Numbered from the stretch's first letter, positions 27,205-32,486 are shown. The stretch: DNA of 64,000 bases from Candidula unifasciata (GCA_905116865.2 CAJHNH020002669.1:1517012-1581011), one strand, 5' to 3'. Notes: generated by a model from the letters alone, not told the origin. Program-made: numbers and translations.

Positions 27205-30071
27205 GGTATATTTCTATGTATTTGAGGATATTTTTTTTAAAAAGGTATGGAGTGTTAATAGGGATGGTAGAAGCAACAGTGATATTGATTTTATCATTGT
27301 CTACCATGTTTGATTTTCTGTCATGAAACACGGAAGTTAAAAAAAAATAATTCTGAAACCAATGTTTGCTTATTTCGCAGAAATGCTGCAGTATGCCAGG
27401 TGGGGTCCTCCAGGCCCCCACTACGACTTCCTGGCCAAGATGGATAAGACTGAGAAAGGTAAACAAGACAACCCCCCCCCCCCTTTCCCCCCAAATTCTG
27501 TTTCTTTTTCTTCACTGTATCCCTATTTTGAGCATAAACTCTCAACTGGTGCATTCCAGACTGCCTTACCTTTGGTCATCTGCTGCAGCTGCCTTCAGAT
27601 AAGGGACCCTTTTCCACACCTGCAGTTGTATTGGGCATATAGGGCAAGACCTATATTTTATAGACCAGTTGGCACTTAGTGGGTAAAATGGTCACTTGAA
27701 TTCCCAGGACTGTACCTGGTACCCACTCAAGGCTGGGTTGACCTGGGAGCCAAGGTCATTTTTGAAAAAGTCAGGCTCTGTCAGCACCCGAACCCACGAC
27801 CTTCTGATCCGCAGGCGAGCGTCTAGCCTCTACACCATGGCAGCTCCAGCTCCCTTCAGGGCATCATCTAAGCTTCTCATTCTCTTCTGCATGTATGTCT
27901 GTTTCTGTGTCTGTTTCTGTGTCTGTTTCTGTGTCTGTTTCTGGGTCTGTTTCTGTGTCTGTTTCTGTGTCTGTTTCTGTGTCTGTTTCTGTGTCTGTTT
28001 CTGTTTCTGTGTCTGTTTCTGTGTCTGTTTCTGTGTCTGTTTCTGGGTCTGTGTCTGTTTCTGTGTCTGTGTCTGTGTCTGTTTATGTGTCTGTTTCTGT
28101 GTCTGTTTCTGTGTCTGTTTCTGTGTCTGTTTATGTGTCTGTTTCTGTGTCTGTTTCTGTGTCTGTTTCTGTGTCTGTTTCTGTGTCTGTTTCTGGGTCT
28201 GTGTCTGTTTCTGTGTCTGTTTCTGTGTCTGTGTCTGTTTCTGTGTCTGTTTCTGGGTCTGTGTCTATGTCTGTTTCTGTGTCTTTTTCTGTTTCTGTGT
28301 CTGTTTCTGTGTCTGTTTCTGTTTCTGTGTCTGTTTCTGTGTCTGTTTCTGTGTCTGTTTCTGTGTCTGTTTCTGTGTCTGTTTCTGTGTCTGTTTCTGT
28401 GTCTGTTTCTGTGTCTGTTTCTGTGTCTGTTTCTGTGTCTGTTTCTGTGTCTGTTTCTGTGTCTGTTTCTGTGTCTGTTTCTGTGTCTGTTTCTGGGTCT
28501 GTGTGTTTCTGTGTCTGTTTCTGTGTCTGTTTCTGTGTCTGTTTCTGTGTCTGTTTCTGTGTCTGTTTCTGTGTCTGTTTCTGTGTCTGTTTCTGAGTCT
28601 GTTTCTGTGTCTGTTTCTGTGTCTATGTCTGTTTCTGTGTCTGTTTCTGTGTCTGTTTCTGTGTCTGTGTCTATGTCTGTGTCTGTGTCTGTCTCTTATG
28701 CTATATGGACACAAAGATATTATAGTTATTAGAAAAAATGTTAGTTTGTGGCTGTTTCCACACAAAGGTTGGCTATGTCATACAAGAAGATCGTGGTTGA
28801 ATCCGAATGGAACCTGTCTTTTTCTAAAAATGACTTTTACTCCCAGGTTGACCCAACCTTTAGTGGTTACCAGGTAAAGTCCTGGGAAGTAAAGGCTGGC
28901 TACATCACCCAACTGGTCTACACAGTATGGTTCTAGAACTAAATGCCCAAATGTGCCTCAAGCCATGAAACAGGATCCTTTACTCTACAGTGTAACTGTT
29001 GGTGTCTTGGGCAATATTCTTAGTGTCCCCAGTCTCTTCCATGGTGAGACTCTCATATATCTGTACACAAGACAACATGAGTGGGAAGAAAAGAAAAAAA
29101 AAGACTTAAGTTCAGAGGTAGATGAACAACCAGAACTTTCTGCTGGAGTTTACTGATTGTGAATGTGAAGAAAAAGAAAAGGAAGCAGAAGAAGAAGAAG
29201 AAGCAGGAGTAGAGATTTACTCAGGAAGACTGGATTATCAAGTGCTTGATTAGATAAATCTGGAGTAGTTTTACCGAAGCTTTTGATTATCATTAACTAC
29301 TCATTATCGTGAAGAACCCAGAGATGATCGGTAATGAGAGAGGCCAGAAATGCTGGACTGGATTATGTCCATATCAGACAGCCTGCACAGGATATAAGGA
29401 AATGGTTGAATAGACTATGAGCTCTCCAAATGATGTATACATGACTCATGATGATGATGATGTGTTTTCTGGCTTGTTTCCCAACTTTGTTGTTGTTTTA
29501 CAGTGGTTCAGAAACTTGTTTACTTCAACTCCATCAAATGTACGTCTTCTTCTTCTTTGCGTTCACCAGCTGTAAATTATTGTGGAAAATTCTGGTTGTT
29601 CATCCATTTCTGGGCTGCAGTCCTCTTCCAGAACCTGAGTGTTGCATGTGCATCCGTTTTACAGATCTGACTCATTTCTATGCAGACTGTTGGTTCCTTG
29701 CCTCTCAGGCAGATGCATTCCAACTTGGAAGGAAGCTCCTAATTAGTCGACTCTTACGACATTCTTTTGTGTAGGCAGTGGGTGTATTCTTGTTTTCCCT
29801 ATTAGGGCCTTGGAACCCACACGGGAAAAATGTACCTCAGACTTATTCTAAATCAGGCAATATTTATTTTGCAGGTAAGCAACAAAAGTTGAGCTCTAAG
29901 TCTGAAGAGGAACCAGTAATTGATCCTGATCAAGATGGGGTGCTGGATCCTGAAACACAGGGGAACTTCCGAGTGCTGCAGAAATCCAAGATCTATCACC
30001 AAAATCTGGAACAAGATGGACAGACGAACGTGCACCTAGTGAAACAAGAACCTCAACACACAGAGCTGTAA
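5195..30071 (+). CDS. TXNDC16: Thioredoxin domain-containing protein 16 (ERp90) homologue, C-terminal half, 9 exons plus 1 candidate
   Basis: The family is an ER-lumenal protein of the PDI group with about five thioredoxin-like domains; mammalian ERp90 binds the flavoprotein ERFAD. Here exons at 5195-5357, 13584-13733, (15011-15083), 16380-16513, 18374-18461, 20221-20359, 23953-24119, 25365-25546, 27381-27458 and 29875-30071 join with matching phases into about 456 residues plus stop. Family blocks seen in order include LTNEEEVKNFIKGE, the Pro-containing AAVPSVVAFHRSD of a thioredoxin fold, ARKQPFVILFLDPSD, SATLPMITVVDHG and WGPPGPHYDFLAKMD. No CXXC motif is visible, so these domains are probably redox-inactive. 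The last residues HTEL fit a KDEL-type retrieval signal. About 50 residues expected between 13733 and 16380 are not accounted for, and the N-terminal half is not seen. Family assignment is from remembered homologues. Confidence 0.85.
5351..5742 (+). repeat. 48-bp tandem repeat, four units, split by a MITE
   Basis: Units start at 5351, 5399, 5447 and 5495, each beginning GATAATGGTAGGTGTAGA. The array is interrupted at 5533 by a small transposon and resumes at 5714 with GTACATGTT and GATAATGGTAGG. Each unit contains the 5' splice-site-like ATG|GTAGGT. An uninterrupted unit shows the empty site of the insertion. Confidence 0.9.
5533..5713. mobile_element. hAT-like MITE, 181 bp, with 6-bp target duplication
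   Basis: The element begins CAGGGCTATTCAAC and ends CTTGAATAG, so short inverted ends CTATTCAA are shared. It is flanked by GTACAT at 5527-5532 and 5714-5719, and the other 48-bp units show GTACAT once at that spot. The interior has a CCCGCGGG palindrome. hAT elements usually make 8-bp duplications, so the class is tentative; the insertion itself is well supported. Confidence 0.6.
5745..5824. repeat. Left copy of an 80-bp direct repeat flanking the R2-superfamily LINE
   Basis: This block matches 9665-9744 at 76 of 80 positions by eye, and all four differences are transitions. It starts AATAAGAAG and ends CTCGTCGACAAAT. The two copies bracket the 3.84-kb retrotransposon. Confidence 0.85.
6164..6867 (-). 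pseudogene. CCHC knuckle and restriction-like endonuclease of the R2-superfamily LINE
   Basis: The frame from 6867 reads CPLCRAKQTLKHVLSAC, a C-x2-C-x7-H-x4-C knuckle, followed by a GRYIW segment and then GLRPDITL and LILIELT. The PD and the later E match the PD-(D/E)XK-like active site of this endonuclease family. After LT the frame breaks near 6430, and the family sequence continues in another frame as MYKLEKYSDLAAGLKRG and VKVGARGLVS up to 6164. The domain would cut the target DNA in a working element. Confidence 0.8.
7039..8547 (-). pseudogene. Reverse transcriptase domain of the R2-superfamily LINE
   Basis: Frames from 8547 and 8167 give GKSAPGPNGVPYVLYK, WLDLPNAYGAVPHRLLW (motif A), VGIAMGCTISPILF (motif B) and AFMDDTTII (motif C, near 7800-7820). 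FMDD instead of FADD is, as I recall, usual in this family. The thumb follows in the frame from 7776 with KPQKSRSL, KSLGHVYDSKL and RKWLGAPPSLTDVALY. Frame changes near 8165 and 7740 disable it. Confidence 0.85.
8569..9165 (-). pseudogene. Linker region between zinc finger and RT of the R2-superfamily LINE
   Basis: This 198-codon stretch is rich in Lys, Arg and Glu and carries WLHLRNRHSALCHAERFCNN, a block just upstream of the RT fingers. It shares its frame with the RT start at 8547, separated only by stops near 8569. No enzymatic motif is visible; it may bind RNA or DNA. Confidence 0.65.
9188..9421 (-). pseudogene. N-terminal zinc finger of the R2-superfamily LINE
   Basis: Residues 20-41 read CTCGKSF..GLRTHAGRMKC, a C-x-C...H-x5-C variant of the finger found at the N terminus of R2-type proteins, where it helps target DNA. 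It lies in a different frame from the linker at 9165, so a frameshift separates them. Confidence 0.65.
9665..9744. repeat. Right copy of the 80-bp direct repeat
   Basis: Partner of 5745-5824. The copies start 3,920 bp apart. Confidence 0.85.
9745..10051. other. Intron sequence, no recognised feature
   Basis: I see no gene or repeat family in this part of the TXNDC16 intron. Confidence 0.4.
10052..11548. repeat. 28-bp minisatellite, about 53 units
   Basis: Unit: CTCAACTACCAGCTAATGAC followed by TTTACAGC. Variants differ at a few fixed positions: CCAGCT or CCAACT, TAATGA or TAATTA, ACAGCCTC or ACAACCTC, and AATCCTTA. They come in runs, which suggests block-wise expansion. Units near both ends are more divergent. 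It lies in the TXNDC16 intron between 5357 and 13584. Confidence 0.97.
11549..11799. other. Intron sequence, no recognised feature
   Basis: An A-run lies at about 11580-11590. Nothing else is recognised. Confidence 0.4.
11800..12075 (-). mobile_element. LINE 3'-end fragment
   Basis: Read on the - strand it gives WLGHIDRML, GRPRRRW, DNVQTDLQTLGV and DEWRQVVPAAM, the C-terminal tail of LINE ORF2 proteins, followed by a GAA tail (TTCTTC at about 11798 on the + strand). Only the tail is present. Confidence 0.65.
12350..12495. repeat. Dispersed repeat F, copy 1
   Basis: The segment with CACCTCAAGAATGAG, CATAAGGTTATA and AAGTAACC recurs at 42026-42150 in the same orientation. The family is unknown to me, with no tRNA-like head and no protein motif. 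Confidence 0.5.
12540..13190 (-). mobile_element. LINE 3'-half fragment
   Basis: The - strand reads NFIGRQQIKWFGHVKRL and then RARGRPCRRW near 12670-12780, with upstream RT-C-terminal sequence to about 13190 in broken frames. It is a dead partial copy. Confidence 0.6.
13203..13425 (-). mobile_element. SINE-B, near full length
   Basis: The consensus block reads ACATCACACAAGCGATAAAC, then GCCACCATG, GAGAGGTCCCAGAAACC, GGCCAGGCTATATT and AGGGCTTCAAATAAC on the + strand. I assign the sense strand as - because the variable 4-5 base tails (AATG, ACTG, ATCC) found in several copies lie at the TCTACCCC end. No clear pol III boxes are seen. Confidence 0.7.
13584..13733 (+). CDS. TXNDC16: TXNDC16 exon: linker and start of a thioredoxin-like domain
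   Basis: A pyrimidine-rich stretch and GAGCAG acceptor lead into phase 1; the frame gives QKQDDQIADAVSALHAKEME and ends LKFILFYLP before the strong donor CTT|GTGAGT. The QDD block followed by a beta-strand ending in LFY matches the family where a thioredoxin-like domain begins, but the usual active-site Trp and CXXC are not reached in this exon. Confidence 0.75.
13745..13852. repeat. (CAT)n microsatellite
   Basis: Imperfect CAT repeat with CATCTA interruptions starts 12 bases after the exon donor. Confidence 0.95.
13919..14193. repeat. 12-bp minisatellite GTCATTACCCAT
   Basis: About 23 units with CCATGT, CCGTGT, CCTTGT and CCGTAT variants. Because 12 is a multiple of 3, several frames are open across it; these are not genes. 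Confidence 0.95.
14228..14392 (-). mobile_element. SINE-A, 5'-truncated
   Basis: Reversed copy holding the 3' two thirds: CCTTTTCCACAC, GGGCATATAGGGCTAGAC and ACTTCCCAGGACTTCACC. The tRNA-like head is absent. Confidence 0.65.
14589..14855 (+). mobile_element. SINE-A, full length, tRNA-derived
   Basis: The head reads GCCATGGTGTAGCGGCTAGG (box A) and GAGTTCGGATCC (box B), then the body AAAATGACCTTGGC, GTCCTGGAAAAT, TCACCCACTAAGTACTGATT and TAGCCCTCTATGCCC, ending GGAAAAGGGTCCTCTACT. Other copies end in short TTTAC repeats. Pol III transcription is inferred from the head. Confidence 0.8.
15011..15083 (+). CDS. TXNDC16: Candidate TXNDC16 exon
   Basis: A strong acceptor (TTTTCTTTTAG) and strong donor (ATG|GTAAGTG) bracket 73 bases. 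Read in the phase left by 13733 they give HPPLRYSKISQRVPGKSNIM, and the end phase fits 16380. The Pro followed by a strand resembles the cis-Pro region of a thioredoxin fold. About 50 expected residues before it are not found, so a further exon or a lineage difference must be assumed. Confidence 0.4.
15305..15845. mobile_element. Possible DNA-transposon remnant with CCCCAAAATAAGAC end
   Basis: The left part reads TTTTCCCCAAAATAAGACC and GGTCTTATATT; the right part has GTAGGGCTTATATT and CTAGGGCTTGTTTT. These end-like motifs in opposite sense resemble a widespread type of non-autonomous DNA transposon. I find no intact transposase and cannot fix target duplications. The rest of the intron to 16131 shows nothing recognised. 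Confidence 0.3.
16132..16322. repeat. About 22-bp AT-rich tandem repeat
   Basis: Units of GAAATAAAACATATGTTTATTT, each partly palindromic (AAACATATGTTT), with variants GATATAAAAC and ATAGAATAAAAC that alternate. About 8-9 units. Confidence 0.9.
16380..16513 (+). CDS. TXNDC16: TXNDC16 exon
   Basis: Acceptor TCTCCCCAG, one base completes a codon, then WQLNGPVHLTNEEEVKNFIK and GEHPKPFHKFTPSSVLLL follow up to donor TCAG|GTGAAT. The pattern of an acidic helix (EEEV..FI.GE) before a beta-strand marks the start of another thioredoxin-like unit. Confidence 0.85.
16529..16757. repeat. (TTG/TTA/CTG)n trinucleotide-type repeat
   Basis: Blocks such as GTTACTGTTATTGTTGTTAC recur. Open frames of poly-Leu, poly-Cys/Tyr or poly-Asn/Ser across it are by-products. 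Confidence 0.95.
16945..18170 (+). repeat. 27-bp G-rich minisatellite, about 44 units
   Basis: Unit: GTAGTTTGGGGTTGGAAGAG plus AGAGGGG. Lengths vary through the G runs and AGAG count, and one end turns into a GGATGGAAGTAGGGGTAGTT variant. The + strand, which is the TXNDC16 sense strand, has almost no C, and each unit has two or more G runs, so the intron RNA could form G-quadruplexes. No real ORF is inferred. Confidence 0.97.
18374..18461 (+). CDS. TXNDC16: TXNDC16 exon
   Basis: Acceptor ATCCACAG, phase 1; the frame gives DEKRVFFRVSKNWSIITAF and GFVRGDVAKSM with donor TAT|GTAAGT. This is the central strand and helix of a thioredoxin-like domain. Confidence 0.85.
18674..19839 (+). mobile_element. 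mariner-family transposon, dead, with nested SINE-B
   Basis: TA duplications at 18672-18673 and 19840-19841 flank inverted ends (CGAGGTTGGTTC at left, its degenerate partner at right). Inside, broken frames show ASEVGISIGS and, later, SPDLALADFCVFPGL, the PDLAP-DFFLF-like block of mariner transposases, then a CFQQ..HW.KCV.AEG-like C terminus. The catalytic aspartates cannot all be placed. Without the nested SINE it is about 970 bp, shorter than the usual 1.3 kb. Confidence 0.75.
19113..19312 (-). mobile_element. SINE-B nested in the mariner
   Basis: Near-full consensus match from CATCACACAAGCGATTAACA to GGGCTTCAAATAACG. It interrupts the transposase remnant, so it is the younger insertion. 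Confidence 0.7.
20221..20359 (+). CDS. TXNDC16: TXNDC16 exon
   Basis: Acceptor TATTCTAG; the frame reads AKVYGAAVPSVVAFHRSD, with the conserved Pro before a strand, then NEWSETSLTNFVKNSVIHTV. The donor is GTG|GTGTGT (after 20359) or ACC|GTGGTG three bases earlier; both keep phase 0. Confidence 0.85.
20418..20695 (+). mobile_element. SINE-A, full length
   Basis: Box A-like TGGTGTAACGGCTAGATGC and box B-like GGTCGTGGGTTTGATTCC are clear here, followed by the body and a GTGGAAAAAGATCCT end. It starts only 60 bp after a TXNDC16 exon. Confidence 0.8.
20849..20945 (-). mobile_element. SINE-B, one end only
   Basis: The CCCCACCAGGAC to GTTCCAGAAC part matches SINE-B; an AATG tail precedes it. Its other half may be the piece at 21411-21490, with about 460 bp of other sequence between them. 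Confidence 0.5.
21163..21204. repeat. (TTAG)n microsatellite
   Basis: About ten TTAG units with one TTAA variant. Confidence 0.95.
21205..21410 (-). mobile_element. 3' end of an RNase H-bearing LINE
   Basis: The - strand ends GSEHLWTCPECNDDNPTN and stop, a Cys-containing C terminus like that at 30700-31200 (GTECLWECPKCFDADS). An upstream KNETHTRHLVNQHRTG segment fits the region after RNase H. A TTAG repeat lies at its 3' end and could be its tail. Confidence 0.55.
21411..21490 (-). mobile_element. SINE-B, other end
   Basis: TCCCAAAAAGCCCGTTCA to GGGCTTTAAAATAACGAG corresponds to the half missing at 20849-20945. Confidence 0.45.
21522..21795 (+). mobile_element. Dispersed repeat D, near full length
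   Basis: About 290-bp family: CCCCATTGTGGGAAAAAC, CCACTGCCTCCCCAGCAAGC, CTGAGAGTCAAGGAACCAAC, CAGATCTGTAAAACAGATG and GATGAACAACC..TTTCC..GGAGTTTAC, usually ending in (GAA)n. No tRNA-like head is seen, so the type (SINE or LINE tail) is open. At least eight copies occur in the window. Confidence 0.65.
21796..21944 (-). mobile_element. SINE-A fragment, diverged
   Basis: The TATAGACCTACTGGCAGT, CCTGGTACC and GGATTCGAACTC blocks follow the SINE-A order reversed. It is an old copy. Confidence 0.5.
21945..23210. repeat. 53/58-bp tandem array with decaying edges
   Basis: Core units read TATAGAAAGTGGTGACTATA, AATTAGGATTTGTTCTCTAT and GTAAACTCTAC, with a 5-bp insertion (TTTAC) in the longer form. 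About 20 units are seen; the middle is homogeneous and both sides drift. The long form contains CTCTACTTTACAG, a 3' splice-site-like string. It lies in the intron between 20359 and 23953. Confidence 0.93.
23250..23705 (+). pseudogene. LINE fragment with N-terminal half of RNase H
   Basis: The frame holds TDVLIFTDGSGIRGHKECMG, the first RNase H strand with catalytic Asp in TDGS, preceded by a LINE-like PGEKWIPASKAP region. A frame change then gives SGAFSMTTSSMTMEV, where the family has the helix carrying the second acidic residue. The fragment ends near 23700. It belongs with the RNase H-bearing LINE tails at 30700 and 49660. Confidence 0.65.
23735..23866 (+). mobile_element. SINE-C, 3' part
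   Basis: GCAATGGCAAACTACTGGAT, an A-run, then GTCCTGTAAAGGATAC and a TAAC tail. The tRNA-like head is missing. Confidence 0.65.
23953..24119 (+). CDS. TXNDC16: TXNDC16 exon
   Basis: Acceptor ATCCTCAG, phase 0; PKLTAMNLPTLFARKQPFVI then LFLDPSDPDSKVAKETFTQL and FCWVDA. The donor is GACGC|GTAAGT. The MNLP..F..KQP.VILF block is the clearest match to the family. Confidence 0.9.
24150..24600 (-). mobile_element. LINE family H fragment (3' part)
   Basis: The end with a CATCATCATCATCAAGTGCC tail matches copies at 39373 and 40903. On the - strand, basic tail sequence of the GRXRQRQTKRIYGG type and RT-like debris are seen in broken frames. Confidence 0.55.
24601..25115. other. Intron sequence, no recognised feature
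   Basis: The stretch near 24720-25000 has the feel of a diverged dispersed-repeat D copy, but I could not align it well. Nothing else is recognised. Confidence 0.35.
25120..25262 (-). mobile_element. SINE-A fragment
   Basis: Reversed body: CTGCCTTTACTTCCCAGGAT, CACCTGGTACAC and TTGACCTGGGAGCCAAGGTC. Both ends are missing. Confidence 0.6.
25365..25546 (+). CDS. TXNDC16: TXNDC16 exon
   Basis: A T-rich tract and CTCCAG acceptor; QTNTLGEKILSEYTW, SATLPMITVVDHGKGEVFNY and LEDTVEWLAGVLANKMRPS. Donor TCAA|GTGAGT. The LP-I-VVD strand and the closing amphipathic helix complete the last thioredoxin-like domain. Confidence 0.9.
25486..25810 (+). repeat. Tandem duplication of exon end plus donor and intron start
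   Basis: Copy 1 is 25486-25661 and copy 2 is 25662-25810. Each holds the last 61 exon bases, the GTGAGT donor, a CTT run of different length, and GTGCCTTTCAGCGTAAG. Within the coding part one silent change is seen (CTA to CTC for Leu). A CTTTCAG string lies just before copy 2 and could act as an acceptor, but the incoming phase would then meet TAA at once. Confidence 0.9.
25811..26220 (-). mobile_element. LINE RT C-terminal fragment
   Basis: On the - strand, VLPVPNMN is followed by sequence resembling R.R.LRILNVTTRDRIRND and IKWFGH-type blocks, in broken frames. Same general family as 43325-43815 and 56800-57215. Confidence 0.5.
26225..26560 (-). mobile_element. LINE family H fragment
   Basis: The (CAT)n tail at 26229-26247 and the following CCGTTAAGGGACGTGG, AATTTGCGATCC block parallel the copy at 39373. 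Diverged. Confidence 0.45.
26880..27075 (+). mobile_element. LINE family G, 3' tail
   Basis: This block holds a C-terminal tail of the GTRKDGQGLTNTKMG type (other frame: GRMGRG.PTRRWAQDI) and ends near GCAGACTGTGATGAGAGCGA. It recurs reversed at 40060-40520, 52485-52670 and 57545-57725. Confidence 0.6.
27124..27372. repeat. 45-bp direct repeat around a 31-base G run
   Basis: ACGGAAGTTAAAAAAAA..TTCTGAA..TTTGCTT occurs at 27131-27170 and again at 27332-27370. Between them lie a G run at 27174-27203 and about 125 bp of other sequence. The second copy ends at the branch region of the next TXNDC16 exon. Confidence 0.8.
27381..27458 (+). CDS. TXNDC16: TXNDC16 exon
   Basis: Acceptor TTTCGCAG; MLQYARWGPPGPHYDFLAKM DKTEK with donor AAAG|GTAAAC. 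The W-P-P-x-P-x-YDFL-x-M-D pattern after the last thioredoxin-like domain is diagnostic for the family as I remember it. Confidence 0.9.
27603..27857 (-). mobile_element. SINE-A, full length
   Basis: Reversed. The tRNA-like head is at 27787-27857, with box B near CGAACCCACGACC and box A near CTAGCCTCTACACCATGG. Confidence 0.8.
27890..28700. repeat. 12-bp satellite CTGTTTCTGTGT, about 810 bp
   Basis: Period 12 with shifts to 6 at scattered points and rare TTATGT, TTCTGG and TTTTTC variants. As the period is a multiple of 3, several frames stay open (poly Cys-Val-Phe, Val-Ser, Gln-Lys/Arg-His). They carry no evidence of being genes. Confidence 0.97.
28778..28995 (+). mobile_element. SINE-A, head degraded
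   Basis: Body from AGATCGTGGTTGAATCCG (box B) to CAAGCCATGAAACAGGATCC. Box A is lost in the satellite before it. Confidence 0.65.
29110..29205 (+). mobile_element. Dispersed repeat D, 3' end with GAA tail
   Basis: GATGAACAACCAGAACTTTC and GGAGTTTAC lead into a GAAGAAGAAG tail at 29167-29205. This shows the natural 3' tail of the family. Confidence 0.6.
29206..29534. other. Intron sequence, possible LINE tail with GAT repeat
   Basis: AGGCCAGAAATGCTGGACTG up to an (ATG)n run at 29447-29463 could be a LINE 3' end with a GAT tail; I could not confirm it. Confidence 0.3.
29535..29832 (-). mobile_element. Dispersed repeat D, full length
   Basis: Reversed copy from its GAA tail (CTTCTTCTTC at 29544-29555) to CCTTGGAACCCACACGGGAA. 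It lies 42 bp upstream of the terminal TXNDC16 exon. Confidence 0.65.
29875..30071 (+). CDS. TXNDC16: TXNDC16 terminal exon with HTEL end
   Basis: Acceptor TATTTTGCAG; GKQQKLSSKSEEEPVIDPDQ, then a charged, low-complexity tail ending EPQHTEL and TAA at 30069-30071. The tail looks disordered. HTEL is a known KDEL-receptor-type signal in some ER carboxylesterases, which fits an ER-lumenal protein. The exon itself begins GTAAGC, so the acceptor is followed by a donor-like string. Confidence 0.88.
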
Positions 30072-30697
30072 GATTTATTTGGAAGCTCACTATTAGAATC
30101 TGACCACAAAAGACTCTCTTGAATGCTGGAGGAGAACAGGGAGATTACTCTAATCTAAAAAAAAGCACATAATTAGGGAAGTAATTTTATTTTTGGACAA
30201 GCTCAAAAAACAGTACTATTTTGTTTATTACTGTGCATGTATTTGCTCATCATGGATAGACTAATTCTGCTAATGCATAATTTTTTGTTTATTTATCCAT
30301 TGAATTTGTCAGTCCAGAGTTTTCATTACAGATGCACAAAAAGGGAAATAACCACTATTGAAGGAATCAGGAGTGCATTCCCTTGAAAGTACCAGAATAC
30401 AAAGGGAAACTGACCAGGAGGAAAAAGCCTGATTTCTTGGATTTTGCGTATAAGTATAAAACATAAGAGAACAGATGTCACGATTGTTGGAATTCCAGTG
30501 AATGAAGCCATTACACACCATCAGATGCCTAGACCTGGAGCAGCTTTTGCTGCAGAGTGTGTTAGTCTTTGGATGTTTATTTGTCACAATTTAATGTCCA
30601 TAACCTCTACTTCTGTTTGCTTATGAAGCATAAACAGTCAGCAGGCAGGCTAAGAAATAGTTGCTGGTACTAGAAAGGGGATGTCTGAGAAAATAAA
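30072..30697 (+). other. Likely TXNDC16 3' UTR, possible poly(A) signal
   Basis: No gene or repeat is recognised. The first AATAAA I see after the stop is at 30692-30697, at the edge of a LINE fragment. The true transcript end is unknown. Confidence 0.4.
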
Positions 30698-30699
30698 GA

Positions 30700-31200
30700 A
30701 TGTTGAATTAAGAATCAGCATCAAAGCACTTGGGACATTCCCATAAGCACTCTGTCCCCATTTTCAGCAGCAAGCGCATAGTTCCAACTCCAGTGGTACC
30801 AGTAACATTCTGATTGTATGTCCTTCTCACCTTTCCCTTGAGAACTAAGCTTTGACCAAATCCCCTTGTCACTCTTTGCAGCACCATTCTCCTCAGATCG
30901 TAATGATCTGCTTGTGCCTTTGCACTGTTCACTCACTCCCAAATTACCCTTACACCATCTAGTTTGTCATGCAGCAATTCACCACCAAGTGGTGTAGAAC
31001 TAGCCAGTCATTCTGCCTGTTCATTTCCCAACACACTTGCATGACCTGGAGAAAATAGCCAAAGTGCACTACACTGGACCTCTGAAGCAGTGCTTGCCAC
31101 TCTGCCTAGAGCATACTCGTCTTCACCTTTCTCAGCCTGCTCTGTGAGTCAGTTACACTTATGTGTGCACAGCTGATTCTCAAGCTGAGAAAAAAGAAGA
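30700..31200 (-). pseudogene. C-terminal RNase H part of a LINE (family E)
   Basis: On the - strand, FSPGHASVLGNEQAEWLAS is the RNase H C-terminal block (usually GHxGxxGNExAD), followed by the tail that ends GTECLWECPKCFDADS and stop. Frames are broken upstream. Domain order fits LINEs that carry RNase H after the RT. Confidence 0.75.
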
Positions 31201-31559
31201 GAGGAAATGATGACAGTCTACAACATTTGATTACATCAGAAAATTTGCTTAAACTTCAATGCTTTGACTATATTTAGGACTTCTGTGGTTAGAAAGAACA
31301 GTTCTGAAAAGCATGGGCTCTGAAGGCAGATACAGAAAGGGTCGTGCGCTCATTGGGTAGAGGAATTTGGACACATTTTAGGATTGAAAATTTTGAAGAC
31401 TGGAGGCTATGTTCCTTCTTCGCTTCCTTATGTGTATTCTCATTCAGCCCGCTCACTGTTGGTTTGACCACACTGCAATTACAAAATATAAATCTGCATG
31501 ATAGGGATAGGCCAACCGGGCATATCCCAGATACTTCATACATTCTTCCAGCTGTATAC
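31201..31559. other. No recognised feature
   Basis: No coding motif or repeat family was identified. Confidence 0.4.
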
Positions 31560-31850
31560 CTCATTGAAAAGTCCTGGTTGTTCATCCACTTCTGGACTTT
31601 GGTTTTGTTTTAGAACCTAAGTTTTCTGTGCATGTTAAGTTTATAGATCTGTTTTATTTGTATGCAGACTGTTAGTTCCTCACCTTTTCAAATGATTCAC
31701 TCTGACTTTGAAGGACTTAGTTCCAATTATTTGCCTCTTAGGACATGCTTATTAGGGGAAATAGTGGGTCTGTTGTTGTTTCCAGCACAATGGGGTGCTG
31801 GAACCCACACTTTGTTCAACTTCCATAAAAAGCTCCACTCCCACCAACCT
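31560..31850 (-). mobile_element. Dispersed repeat D
   Basis: Reversed: GTCCTGGTTGTTCATCC, TTTATAGATCTG, GACTGTTAGTTCC and GGGTGCTGGAACCCACAC. No GAA tail remains at its 3' side. Confidence 0.65.
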
Positions 31851-32139
31851 TGTTTAAACTGCTGTCCTGTAAGGGTCTTCTAGACTGGGAATCCTAATAA
31901 TGGACTGGAACTGGAGTCCCAGTTTGCAAGGGACCTCCTACATGATCTGGAATTAGATTAACAGTTGATATACATAAATATTGCTTCTTTTTTTTTTAAA
32001 TTTTTTTTTTATTGCTGAAATTGTGTTTATTGTTGGGTTATATTTTAAAGCCACAGTTATCTCATAAGAGCTGTTTTACTCCCCCCACCCCACCTCCCAG
32101 ATACTTGGTCTGTTATATTTATATACTTGTTTTGTTACT

Positions 32140-32335
32140 GCTTTTCAAAAATGACCTTGGCTCCCAGGTCGACCCAGCTTTGAGTGGGTACCAGATGCAG
32201 TCCCAGGAAGTAAAGGCAGCCAGCATGATGCTGACCACATCACCCATCTTGTGCCGATTGGTCTGTAAAAATATAGGTCTAGCCCTATATGCCCTAAAGG
32301 CGTGGAAAAGGGTCCTTTACTTACTTTACTTTTTA
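32140..32335 (+). mobile_element. SINE-A, 5'-truncated
   Basis: From TCAAAAATGACCTTGGCTCC to GGAAAAGGGTCC, with a TTTAC-type tail at 32321-32345. Confidence 0.7.
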
Positions 32336-32486
32336 CTTTGTTACTGCTGTAAGATATGTAACTATGATCTATTTATCCTACAGTTTGTAAGTCATTTTTT
32401 TTGTCCACAAGTAGTTTCTCTTCAGTCAGTAGTTCCCTTGTTCTTCAAGTACAAATTTGTGATCGCTATTACTGCTTTTCGTCCTT

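Noticed and set aside
27696..28877. A 393-codon Cys-Val-Phe-rich frame and related frames
   Set aside because: A 12-bp satellite read in three frames, joined to SINE sequence at both ends.
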